Source: Flavobacterium limi
GTDB lineage: Bacteria; Bacteroidota; Bacteroidia; Flavobacteriales; Flavobacteriaceae
DNA: 64,000 nt
NCBI RefSeq assembly: GCF_010645075.1
Contig: NZ_JAADZV010000008.1
Location: 124,001 to 188,000, forward strand
Direction: 5' to 3'
This document shows, piece by piece, positions 27,102 to 35,859 of this stretch (position 1 is the stretch's first letter; each line of letters begins with the position of its first letter). Made by a program: the position numbers and the translations under genes. Under the pieces are notes generated by a model. That model was not told where the DNA came from, did not search any database, and saw nothing but the letters and a program-made list of their open reading frames with translations.

Positions 27102-30100
27102 TCATTTATGCTGCTTCCTATATTCCATAGGTGTAACACCATATTTCTTTTTAAAAGATTTGTTGAAATATTTGATATCCGAAAACCCCGTCATATAGGC
27201 AATCTCCTTAATTAAAAGCTGGTTGGTGGTAATTAACTGAGCGGCACGTTTTATACGGATATCGCGTATAAATTCAACAGGGGAGTAGCCGGTAAGACTT
27301 TTGATTTTATAATAAAAAGTAGTTCTGTTCAGTCCGACAAACGATCCCAGGTCTTCAACGGAAAAATCGTTGTTATCAATGTTTTCTTCAATAATCTGAA
27401 TTACTTTCAGCATAATTTCCTCATCCTGATCTGAAATCAAATGCGGCTTCGGATTGAACTCTTTAAATTCAGTTTCTTCAATAGCACCAAAAATTTCCTG
27501 TAACCGTTTTCTCTGGTTCAGAAGATTTTCGATTCGGGCTTTTAAGTACGAAACGCTGAAAGGCTTGGTAATATAATCATCTGCGCCATATGTCAAACCT
27601 TCAAGCTGACTCTCAATGGTGGTCTTTGCCGTCAGCAGAATGACAGGAACGTGACTGGTTTCGATATTGGTCCTGATTTTTTTCAGGAGTTCGATACCAT
27701 TCATTTCAGGCATCATAATATCACTGATGATGAAATCAGGATTCTCATCCATAATCATTTGATAACCAATTTTTCCGTTTTCAGCTTCCAAAACCTGATA
27801 GTCGCTTTCGAGGATATTCGTTATAAATTTCCTTAATTTGACATCATCTTCGACAATTAAGATTTTAATTTTTTCGGAATTGTTTTTTGGAAGAGAAAGA
27901 ACCGATATTTCTTCTGTATCAGGTATTTCCGGATTTTTTTCTTCCAAATCGAAAACAACATCTTCAGGAAAATGCTCTTTGCCAAGTTTGAGGTATACAG
28001 AAAAAGTACTTCCCTTATCCGGCTCGCTAATCAGATTTAAAGAACCGTTGTGTTTTTCGATAAGTTCCTTAACCAGCGATAAGCCAATGCCGGTACTTGG
28101 ATTACTTCGTTTTTGGTTAAAAGAAACAAAGCGTGTAAAAAGCCTCCCTATTTTTTCCTGAGAAATTCCGATGCCTTCATCAATGATGTCGATAGCAATT
28201 TGATTTTCATCTTTTGTAATCCTGACTTTAATAGATTTCCCGTTTGGCGTATATTTAAAAGCATTCGACAGCAGGTTCATGATTATTTTTTCCAGGCCAT
28301 TTTTATCTGCCCAGATTTTGGTGTTGCCAGCTTCTTCATGAAAAGTAAAATTGATTTGCTGCTCTTTAGCTATTTCGACAAAATCATTGAAGATGGCTTT
28401 TACAAATTCGGCTATATTGATTTCTGAAACCTCAAGGCTGACATCCTGAAATTTACGCAGATCGAGAATTTGGTTCACTAATCTCAGTAGGCGGTTCGAA
28501 CTTTGTGAAACATACGAAAGCTGCTGCTTTACGGGTTCCGGTGTTCTGTTGTCATTGATAAGATATTCAATGGGGCCGGAAATTAATGTTAAGGGCGTGC
28601 GGATTTCGTGTGAGATATCAATGAAAAATTTTTGCTTCATATCTGACATCCGTTTTTCTACTTTTACGTTTGTCTTTAACCTGTATATGGTAATCAGGGT
28701 ATAATTGATAAGAAACAGGATAGCGAGAATCAGAATTACATAAAAGATATAAAAAACAGTCGTGTTCCAGATAGAGGGTCTAACGATGATTGGGAGCTGC
28801 CTTTTGTTCTCAACCCAGATTCCCTGACTGTTGGTTGACTTTATTTTAAAGATATAATCTCCCTTTGGTACATTTGTATAGATAATACTGTTTTGATTTT
28901 GAACATAATTCCAGTTTTCATCAAAACCTTCTAATTTATAGGCGTATTTGATGTTAGATGAATTTGTATAATCCAGCGCAGCAAATTCAATTTTAAAGAA
29001 GTTTTGATTGTGTTTCAGAACAAGTTCTTTGCTGTTGTCAATTGAAGTATCAAAAAGAGGTTTATTGGCCGGTTCTTTTTGGTTCATGACTTTAAAATCG
29101 GTTAGTGCGAGATAAGGGGAGAAGCTATTTGACTTTATCTGATCCGGAAAAAAGTGCAAAATACCATTCGCATAGCCAAAAAGCAATTCGTTGTTTTGAA
29201 GGCGGAATTTTGTAGCTTCAGAAAAATTCTGTCCTTTTGTAATCAGTTTTATCTGAGGAAAAACTTCAAAAACCTCCCTGCCCGGATTAAAACGGGTCAG
29301 ATTATAATCTGCAGCCACCCAGATTTCCCCATTAGCATCTTCCTGAAGCGAAATAATATTATCTGATGGCAAACCATCGCCTTGTTTGAAACTTTTAAAA
29401 CGTAATGGAAAACTCAAAGCATCTTTTTGGATCACCTTGTCAATTCCACCGTCTGAGGTTGCTAAAAAAATGTCATTTTTTCGGGTTACACAAATATCGA
29501 TAATGTCATTTCCACTAAGGCTTTTATCCGAATTAGGTTCAATTTCGTAATGATGTACCTTTCCATTTATTTTATTCGGATTAAAAACAAGCAGACCATC
29601 TGTAGTTCCGGCATAAATTAAATTTCCTGAATGGCTCATACAGCGAACCTTTTTGAAGTCAGTTTTAGGATAGGATTTCCAGTCGTTTTTATAATGAATA
29701 AATTTATTATTGCTCAGCAGATTTATTCCGTCAAGTGTACCTATCCAGATCTGATTTTTTTTATCCTGATAAACAGAATAGATATCATCATTCGATAAGC
29801 TGTACGGATTTGATTTTTCGTTTTTATAATGTGTCGCTTTATAGTTAAAAGCCTTTACAGGTACAAATTTATAAAGTCCGTCACCTCTGGTTCCAATCCA
29901 GATAGTAGCATTGGAATCTTCTGTGATGCTGTAGATTGTTTTGTTCCAGTTCGATTTTTCTGCCAGGCTGCCGGAAGGGGAGAGATGACCTATTTTATTT
30001 AAATTTTTATCCAGAAGGATGAGCTGGTTTCCTTTGGTACTGACCCAGACGTTGCCGTTCTTTTGCTGAAAGATACAGCGTACTTCAGAATCGAGCAACG

Positions 30101-31415
30101 GAAACGTTTTGAAATTATGATTGCTGAAGCTAATTTTTGTAAGTCCCGAAGCTTGTGAGCTGTACCATAAATTTCCTTGTTTGTCAAAATAGGCACAGTG
30201 GAAATTTTTTACCTGATTGTGAGAAGACTCAGGGGTCAGTGGAACCAGTTTTTCAGTAGCAGGGTCAAATCTTGAAAACTTTCCGCCATTGGGCTGAACC
30301 CAGATTTCGCCTTTCTTGTTTGAAAAAACAAAGGCATGTTCTGAAGTCGAACGATTTTTGGTTTCCTGAAAATCAGAAAGGAAATATTTTAATTTTTGGG
30401 TATTGAAATCAAATAAATAAATTCCTTTTTCATTATCCCTGACAAACCAGAACAAATGGTTTTGGACTATTGAAATAGGAACCAGATCAGCCGTTTTTAA
30501 TTGCGGATACGATTTCGAATCATAAATCTGAACGTTATGGTTATGAATATCAACAGTTGCAAAACCTTTCTGATCGCTAATAGCCAGAATAGTCTGGTCA
30601 TTTAGCTTTTCAAAACGGGTGATATTGGCATCTATTTCCAGTCTGCTGGTTCTGAAAGTGTGGTCTGTTTTGGAGTATTTTACTATTTTGCCATTAGAAG
30701 CACCAAACCAGATTTCGTCCTCAAGTTCAATTGCAGTATGAAATGCTTTTGCAACAGTGTTTTTATTTGAGAAATAATGAATCGGTTTTTCGAGCTTGCT
30801 TTTTTTGATGAGTGTAATTCCGTTGTCTGTCAGCAGCCAGGAATTTTGCTGTTTATCTTCATAAACAAACCGTACGCTGGCAGCAGGCAGATTGCCGGAT
30901 TTTTGATTGTATACTTCGGTGTTAAATGCAGCATCTTTTACAAGAATACAACCTGAAGTTTCAGATATAAGCCAGACGTAACCGGATTTCTGGGAAATTA
31001 TTTTAGTGAGCGGAAAATCCTGAACAGAAGGATTTTTGATAAGGGATGTACTCCAGAATGATTCGGTTTCAGGGTTAAAACAATAAGTATTTGACTGAGC
31101 CGAATTAGATCTGATCCAGATTCTGCCGTATTTGTCTTCAACAATTCGGTCAATCCTGTTTTTTTTCATAAAAACCTTATCAGAAGGTCTTGATTTGTAA
31201 TTTTTAAAAGTATATCCGTCGTATTTGCTTAATCCATTATAAGTTGCCAGCCAGATAAAACCTTTTTTGTCCTGTAATATCTGATTGATTACATTATGCG
31301 GAAGTCCTTCTTCGACCAGATAGTTTTTAACAGCATAATTTTGCTGTGCCAAAAGACAGGAGGTAAAAAAAAGAGCTAAAAAAGAAAGTAAATATTTGGA
31401 GATGAGTTTTTTCAT
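27102..31415 (-). CDS. Hybrid two-component system regulator (HTCS), likely for the pectin locus
   Basis: A 1437-residue one-polypeptide sensor and regulator. After a signal peptide (about 1-23) come two seven-bladed propellers of reg_prop repeats (about 25-720, units such as GFIWLATYNGLSKYDG and NQIWIGTLDGINLL), a Y_Y_Y domain (about 730-800), a membrane helix (about 810-835), HisKA with His936 in ISHEIRTPL, HATPase with NLLSNAFKYTP and DEGIGI, a receiver with Asp1232 in SDIMMPEMNG, and a C-terminal AraC-type HTH (about 1330-1437). HTCS proteins sense oligosaccharides in the periplasm and activate a nearby utilization locus. The start at 31415 gives a normal leader; an earlier in-frame ATG exists at 31433. 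The islet at 24191-26983 separates it from the pectin genes. Confidence 0.94.
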   Translation of the reverse strand: MKKLISKYLLSFLALFFTSCLLAQQNYAVKNYLVEEGLPHNVINQILQDKKGFIWLATYNGLSKYDGYTFKNYKSRPSDKVFMKKNRIDRIVEDKYGRIWIRSNSAQSNTYCFNPETESFWSTSLIKNPSVQDFPLTKIISQKSGYVWLISETSGCILVKDAAFNTEVYNQKSGNLPAASVRFVYEDKQQNSWLLTDNGITLIKKSKLEKPIHYFSNKNTVAKAFHTAIELEDEIWFGASNGKIVKYSKTDHTFRTSRLEIDANITRFEKLNDQTILAISDQKGFATVDIHNHNVQIYDSKSYPQLKTADLVPISIVQNHLFWFVRDNEKGIYLFDFNTQKLKYFLSDFQETKNRSTSEHAFVFSNKKGEIWVQPNGGKFSRFDPATEKLVPLTPESSHNQVKNFHCAYFDKQGNLWYSSQASGLTKISFSNHNFKTFPLLDSEVRCIFQQKNGNVWVSTKGNQLILLDKNLNKIGHLSPSGSLAEKSNWNKTIYSITEDSNATIWIGTRGDGLYKFVPVKAFNYKATHYKNEKSNPYSLSNDDIYSVYQDKKNQIWIGTLDGINLLSNNKFIHYKNDWKSYPKTDFKKVRCMSHSGNLIYAGTTDGLLVFNPNKINGKVHHYEIEPNSDKSLSGNDIIDICVTRKNDIFLATSDGGIDKVIQKDALSFPLRFKSFKQGDGLPSDNIISLQEDANGEIWVAADYNLTRFNPGREVFEVFPQIKLITKGQNFSEATKFRLQNNELLFGYANGILHFFPDQIKSNSFSPYLALTDFKVMNQKEPANKPLFDTSIDNSKELVLKHNQNFFKIEFAALDYTNSSNIKYAYKLEGFDENWNYVQNQNSIIYTNVPKGDYIFKIKSTNSQGIWVENKRQLPIIVRPSIWNTTVFYIFYVILILAILFLINYTLITIYRLKTNVKVEKRMSDMKQKFFIDISHEIRTPLTLISGPIEYLINDNRTPEPVKQQLSYVSQSSNRLLRLVNQILDLRKFQDVSLEVSEINIAEFVKAIFNDFVEIAKEQQINFTFHEEAGNTKIWADKNGLEKIIMNLLSNAFKYTPNGKSIKVRITKDENQIAIDIIDEGIGISQEKIGRLFTRFVSFNQKRSNPSTGIGLSLVKELIEKHNGSLNLISEPDKGSTFSVYLKLGKEHFPEDVVFDLEEKNPEIPDTEEISVLSLPKNNSEKIKILIVEDDVKLRKFITNILESDYQVLEAENGKIGYQMIMDENPDFIISDIMMPEMNGIELLKKIRTNIETSHVPVILLTAKTTIESQLEGLTYGADDYITKPFSVSYLKARIENLLNQRKRLQEIFGAIEETEFKEFNPKPHLISDQDEEIMLKVIQIIEENIDNNDFSVEDLGSFVGLNRTTFYYKIKSLTGYSPVEFIRDIRIKRAAQLITTNQLLIKEIAYMTGFSDIKYFNKSFKKKYGVTPMEYRKQHK

Positions 31416-31590
31416 TAAAGCTACAGGACTCAATAACGGATTTTTGGATTATTATAATTTTCTTAAATGAAGGCAGGCATTATATGATAATAAGTACTAT
31501 TATATTTTATGGTATTACTTGCGAATATAATTAATTATTCCCTCGATATTTCAGGAAATTAAATCTTCAGTTTAAGCCTTTTGCTAAGCT

Positions 31591-32058
31591 TCAATATTCA
31601 ACATTAATATTGTGCATATTTTTAATCTCAGCCATTACAAAAGTGCTCTGGGTACTGCCAATACTTTCTACAGCCCCTAGTTTGTTAAAAACAAAATTCT
31701 GATAATGCTTCATATCTTTAGCAAATACTTTCAGGATAAAATCATAATCTCCTGAAATATTATAACATTCTACCACTTCATCAATTTTCATTATATCTTC
31801 AACAAAACTGTGTCCTATGTTACGGTCATGCTGTTTCAGTTTGATATTACAGAAAACAATAAAACCATGACTGAATTTTTCATGATCTATTAAAGCAATA
31901 TATTTTTTGATGTACCCGTTACTTTCCAGTCTTTTGACACGCTGCAGTACAGGGGTTGGGGAAAGATTTACCTGTATAGCGAGCTCTTTGATGGTGTAAT
32001 TCGAATTGTTTCCCAATATTTTTAATAAAAGCAGGTCTGTAGTATCCAGTTCTTCCAT
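31591..32058 (-). CDS. Lrp/AsnC family transcriptional regulator
   Basis: A 155-residue regulator with an N-terminal winged HTH (about 5-60, DTTDLLLLKILGNN and LSPTPVLQRVKRLESNGYI) and a C-terminal RAM/AsnC ligand domain (about 70-150, VVECYNISGDYDFILKV). Such proteins respond to amino acids. It is divergent from the riboswitch-controlled operon; a -7 element TATTTTTG reads toward it at 32082-32089. Divergence from a gene of the methionine synthase superfamily makes a role in amino acid metabolism attractive, but this is inference. Confidence 0.92.
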   Translation of the reverse strand: MEELDTTDLLLLKILGNNSNYTIKELAIQVNLSPTPVLQRVKRLESNGYIKKYIALIDHEKFSHGFIVFCNIKLKQHDRNIGHSFVEDIMKIDEVVECYNISGDYDFILKVFAKDMKHYQNFVFNKLGAVESIGSTQSTFVMAEIKNMHNINVEY

Positions 32059-32183
32059 GGCGTAAAAATCTTTTTAAGTGTCAAAAATACATTTAAAAAA
32101 GTGAATTATGCTTATTTATAAGTATTAAATAGCTTAATTGTCTTATTTAATTGAATTTTATGGTTTTTTTTTGGTGTATAAAT

Positions 32184-32191
32184 TATCTTTG
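32184..32191 (+). promoter_or_regulatory. -7 promoter element of the riboswitch operon
   Basis: TATCTTTG matches TAnnTTTG and lies just ahead of the cobalamin riboswitch, so transcription would start about 10 bases before the aptamer. No clear -33 element was seen. Confidence 0.6.
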
Positions 32192-32214
32192 CATAGAGAA
32201 TTAAACTGAATTTG

Positions 32215-32396
32215 TATTCAGTTTTTCTTTCTCTTTTATCGATAGAATCAGGTTTTACTTAGCTGTAAATTTAAAAGGGAATCGTGTGAAAATCACGAAC
32301 TGTCGCGCAACTGTAAGTAACTTAAAATTGTTACAAGTCAGATACCTGCCTAATTTGAATTGACGATGCTTTCGCGATAAGGAGCTTAGGTCAGAT
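32215..32396 (+). promoter_or_regulatory. Cobalamin (B12) riboswitch
   Basis: The conserved parts of the cobalamin aptamer occur in the right order: AAAGGGAAT (32274-32282), GTGTGAAAATCAC (32284-32296), ACTGTCGCGCAACTGTAA (32299-32316) and the B12 box AAGTCAGATACCTGCC (32335-32350). A closing segment with CGATGCTTTCGCGATAAGGAG follows. The usual action is to lower expression when adenosyl- or methylcobalamin is plentiful. It precedes the SDR and MetE-like genes by about 150 bases. The exact aptamer ends are estimates. Confidence 0.93.
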
Positions 32397-32549
32397 CAAT
32401 ATGTATTATAAGTCTTCCAAAAACCAATTGGCTTTCAGGTATTCTTTTGTATATATTCAGTTTTCTGCTTTCCTTATTTCCGTTTGCCCTAATTAGATCG
32501 TATAAAATATTTATTGTTGGATTGCTAAACATAACACCAGAATAATTTT
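32397..32549 (+). other. Expression platform with a possible 31-codon ORF
   Basis: About 150 bases between aptamer and the SDR start. No obvious terminator hairpin with T-run is seen. An ATG at 32401 opens a 31-codon frame (MYYKSSKNQLAF... ending VCPN, stop at 32494-32496). It could be chance, a leader peptide, or the remains of a lost gene. Confidence 0.35.
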
Positions 32550-33563
32550 ATGAAATTTTTAGTTACCGGAGGAACAGGATTTATTGGCGCTCGTGTAGTA
32601 GCCAATTTGTGGGAGCGTAAAATCCCTGTAGTAGTAGCCGATTTGAATCTGAATATGGAATGGACCAAACAGATTGCTCTTTTAAAATATAAAAAAGATT
32701 CTGCAAAGATGTCTGAGATTCAGGAGCAGATAGATCAGACATCATTTATCAATCTTGATGTATCTAATAGGGAGCAGGTTAACAGTGTGTTTCTTAATTT
32801 TCCCGGCATTACTCATATAATTCATCTCGCATATCTAATGAGTGCAGAAGTAGAAGCTGATCACCATCGTGGTGCATCCGTTAATATGCTGGGAATGATT
32901 AATATGTTTGATATGGTTGCTGAGCACAAGCTTTCACGTCTTGTTTTTGCCAGCAGCGAAACTATTTATGGAGCAAACCATAGTGCCTATGGTGATGAGA
33001 ATTATGCCGTGAAAGAAGAAAACTATTGTTCTCCTGACGATCATTTTTATACTTATGGGGTAATGAAAATGCTTAATGAGTTTACGGCCCAAAAATATAT
33101 GAAAAACAAAGGAATTAGTATCGCTGCGATGCGTCCGCCAATTGTCTATGGCGATGGACGAATGAGAGGTTCAGTTCTCTGGGCCTGTGAGTTTGCTACA
33201 AATCCGGCATTAGGTAAAAAAGCCAAACTTCCTTTTTCGAAAGATTCGCGAGATTGCTGGATATATGTTGATGATGCAGCTGAGCAGTTTGTGAGGCTTG
33301 CCCTTAAACCAAAACTCAACCACTTTGCCTATAACAATGGAGGTCATTCTGTAACGGCAGAAGAGCTGATGCAGACTGTTAAAAGCATTATTCCGGATGC
33401 AGAATATGAGTTTGATGAAAGTGTTCCGCGTACATCATTAGTCGATCGTTGTGACAGCAGCCGTTTAGAAAAAGAGATTGGATTTATTCCGAGGTCTCTG
33501 GAGGAAGGGGTGAGAGCTCAGATCCAGGAAGCCCGTCAGAGGCAGCTGCAAAACAGTTATTAA
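32550..33563 (+). CDS. Extended SDR, NAD-dependent epimerase/dehydratase family
   Basis: A 337-residue extended short-chain dehydrogenase/reductase. The N-terminal Rossmann motif TGGTGFIG (residues 6-13) binds NAD(P). The catalytic Tyr and Lys appear in the YGVMK segment (YTYGVMKMLNE, about residue 170) with a Ser in FASSETIYG. The RPPIVYGDGRMRGS block and YVDDAAEQFV are typical of sugar-nucleotide epimerases and related dehydratases. The substrate is unknown. It is the first gene behind the cobalamin riboswitch and is followed 29 bases later by the MetE-like gene, so the two are almost surely co-transcribed. Why an epimerase-like enzyme should respond to B12 is unclear. Confidence 0.85.
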   Translation: MKFLVTGGTGFIGARVVANLWERKIPVVVADLNLNMEWTKQIALLKYKKDSAKMSEIQEQIDQTSFINLDVSNREQVNSVFLNFPGITHIIHLAYLMSAEVEADHHRGASVNMLGMINMFDMVAEHKLSRLVFASSETIYGANHSAYGDENYAVKEENYCSPDDHFYTYGVMKMLNEFTAQKYMKNKGISIAAMRPPIVYGDGRMRGSVLWACEFATNPALGKKAKLPFSKDSRDCWIYVDDAAEQFVRLALKPKLNHFAYNNGGHSVTAEELMQTVKSIIPDAEYEFDESVPRTSLVDRCDSSRLEKEIGFIPRSLEEGVRAQIQEARQRQLQNSY

Positions 33564-33592
33564 AAATTTTATTGATACTTTAAATATATTAT

Positions 33593-34582
33593 ATGTCAGG
33601 ATTTCGCAATACAGTCGTGGGGAGTTACCCTCGTCCGGAAAAATTAGAAGATACCATGAAACGCCCGGTTATGAATCAGCAGGAAGTTGATCATTACATT
33701 AAGTGGGCAGCAAAAGACCAGGCTGGCTTGGGACTTGATACAATTACTGATGGAGAAGGATATAGAGAGAATATGTACTATTTTTACCAAAAGCGTATCG
33801 ATGGGATAAGTTTTGAGGATATGCCTAAGGTTACATTCGGTACAGCCGGTTTCGGAATCGAATGCCCAAGAGTAATCGGAGAACTTAAAAATTCACGTTT
33901 TGATACAGCCCGTAACTGGAAAATTGCACGTGATGCAGCGCCTGCTGATGTTGATGTAAAACTAACAGTAACCGGACCGCATGTACTTTATCGTTTCAGC
34001 GTTAATGAGAGAAAAGATCTTTACCCGGATGCACAGGCTTTATGCCGTGCATGGGCTAATGTTTTGAGGGATGAAATAGCAGAGGCCATAGAACTGGGAT
34101 GCAGACATATACAGTTTGACGAACCCATGTGGACAGAATCTCCGGAAGAAAGTCTTTGGGCAGCTGAAATACTTGCTGAACTGATTGAATCCCTCCCTCA
34201 GAAAGTCCGTATTGGACTACATGTCTGCGGTGGAAATCCGAGAAGAAAGCGAGTTTACTTCACTAAATATACTGATCTTGTTGAAGCATTTAAAAGAGTT
34301 CCTGTTGATGAACTCATGCTGGAACATTGCACACTTGGATATAATATGCTGGAGCTGTTTGATATTTGGGATTATAAAGGGGATTTAGCTTTAGGAGTGA
34401 TAGATCAGCGTAGTGATGAACTGGAATCTGTAGAAGAAATCCGTGAGAGAATAAGACCAGCCCTCGAATATTTCCCGGCTGAGCGTCTAATACTCACCAG
34501 TGAATGCGGATTTGGACATGTTCCTATTGATATTACACATTCAAAATTAAAGCGTCTTGTCGAGGCTTCTAAAATTTTATAA
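33593..34582 (+). CDS. Stand-alone MetE catalytic-domain protein (B12-independent methionine synthase family)
   Basis: A 329-residue protein matching only the C-terminal zinc barrel of cobalamin-independent methionine synthase; the folate-binding N-terminal barrel of full MetE (about 750 residues) is absent. The zinc ligands can be placed: His210 and Cys212 in HVCGGN, probably Glu244 in LEHC, and Cys305 in SECGFG. NTVVGSYPRP at the N-terminus and QFDEPMW are family signatures. Short MetE-like proteins include folate-independent (core) methionine synthases and thiol alkyltransferases such as epoxyalkane:CoM transferase. Control by a B12 riboswitch favours a methyltransferase that backs up a B12-dependent enzyme such as MetH. 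The methyl donor is unknown. Confidence 0.87.
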   Translation: MSGFRNTVVGSYPRPEKLEDTMKRPVMNQQEVDHYIKWAAKDQAGLGLDTITDGEGYRENMYYFYQKRIDGISFEDMPKVTFGTAGFGIECPRVIGELKNSRFDTARNWKIARDAAPADVDVKLTVTGPHVLYRFSVNERKDLYPDAQALCRAWANVLRDEIAEAIELGCRHIQFDEPMWTESPEESLWAAEILAELIESLPQKVRIGLHVCGGNPRRKRVYFTKYTDLVEAFKRVPVDELMLEHCTLGYNMLELFDIWDYKGDLALGVIDQRSDELESVEEIRERIRPALEYFPAERLILTSECGFGHVPIDITHSKLKRLVEASKIL

Positions 34583-34629
34583 ATTACACTTTAAGGTTCT
34601 GATGTGCTCAGGACCCAATTCATAGGAAA

Positions 34630-34677
34630 GCCAACTCTTCTACTTCTGCACAAACAAGTAGTAGAGCTGGCATTTTT
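34630..34677 (+). terminator. Terminator of the riboswitch operon
   Basis: GCCAACTCTTCTACTT (34630-34645) pairs at 14 of 16 positions with AAGTAGTAGAGCTGGC (34656-34671), followed by ATTTTT. It ends the SDR/MetE-like unit and lies close to the 3' end of the convergent epimerase gene. Confidence 0.75.
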
Positions 34678-34698
34678 ACTTGGTTTGAATATGCTTCT

Positions 34699-35834
34699 TT
34701 ACTTTCGAACCAGAAATCTGTAAATGGTCTGAGATTTGAAAGTTTCCTTCGGTCGTAAAACAGTATTTGGAAACGCAGGTGTATTAATTGAGTTTGGGTA
34801 ATGCTGTGTTTCGAGACAAAATGCACCATTTTTGGTATAAGGTATTCCGTTGCGACCTTTTACTTTTTCACTCAGCCAGTTTCCGGAATAAAATACTATA
34901 CCCGGCTCGGTGGTATATACTTCTAATTCCCTGCCGCTTAATGGTTCAAAAGCTTTTGCTGCTAAGGCTAATTTGCCAGTTTGGCTACGCAAAACAAAAG
35001 TGACATCGTACCCGTTAGTATATTGCTGTACTTTTTCTATTTCCTTTCCGATAGTTTTTGATGAAGTAAAATCAAATGGGGTTCCTTTCACATTTGAGAT
35101 ATTTCCGGTTGGCATACTGCCATCTCCGTATTCCAGAAACTGATCAGCGAAAACAGTTAATTCTGTATTTAATGCTTTCTTGTCTTTTCCGCCTGAAAGG
35201 TTGAAATAGGTATGATTGGTTAGCACGAGCGGAGTCGCTTTGTCTGTTGTAGCCTTATAATCAATAACCAGATCATTGTTGTTTTTGAGCGTAAAAGTTA
35301 CACTGACCAATAGATTACCCGGGAAACCTTCCTCACCGTCTTTGCTTAAATAAGTCATTTCAACAGCTGGTTCATTCTTTTTTGATATTTCTCTGGCTTT
35401 CCAAATGCGTTTATCAAATCCGTTTACACCTCCGTGAATATCAGAAGAAAGCGGGTAATCTTTATCGTCAAGAGTGAATTTTTTGTTTGAAATACGATTG
35501 CAACCCGGCCAACAGTAGAGCCCATCAATGAATTATCATTCCCTGCATACTGCGAAAGTGAATCGAAGCCCAGTACCACACTGTTCATCTTGCCATACTT
35601 ATCGGGTGTTATAATATTTGTAATTGCTGCTCCATAATTAATGAGCTCAACCTGCATACCGGTTTTACTTTGCAGGCTATATCGAAAAACATCTTCTCCC
35701 TGAACTTGTCCTATTTGCTCTTTGTGGATTGAAGATTTTTTAGCCGAACCCATATTTTGGGAAAATGCATCTAAACTGAGCAAAGATGTAAGAAATATAA
35801 ATGACAGGCAAACCATTAATCGCAATTTATTCAT
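34699..35834 (-). pseudogene. Aldose 1-epimerase (mutarotase), frameshifted
   Basis: The chain starts at 35834 with a signal peptide (MNKLRLMVCLSFIFLTSLLS, ending AFSQ) and proceeds through LINYGAAITNI and GSTVGRVA, as in secreted aldose 1-epimerases. Near 35495-35504 one base is missing: reading on in the shifted frame restores the family sequence NRISNKKFTL, DIHGGVNGFDKRIW and then TNHTYFNLSG to the stop at 34699. The full protein would be about 378 residues. The enzyme interconverts sugar anomers. It lies 25 bases after the GH76 gene on the same strand. The break may be genuine or a sequencing error. Confidence 0.85.
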
Positions 35835-35859
35835 GATGTTTGTTTTGGATATAACTAAA

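Noticed and set aside
27102..31433. Repetitive pattern in the HTCS gene as a DNA repeat array
   Set aside because: The periodicity comes from propeller repeats at the protein level; DNA units are not conserved.
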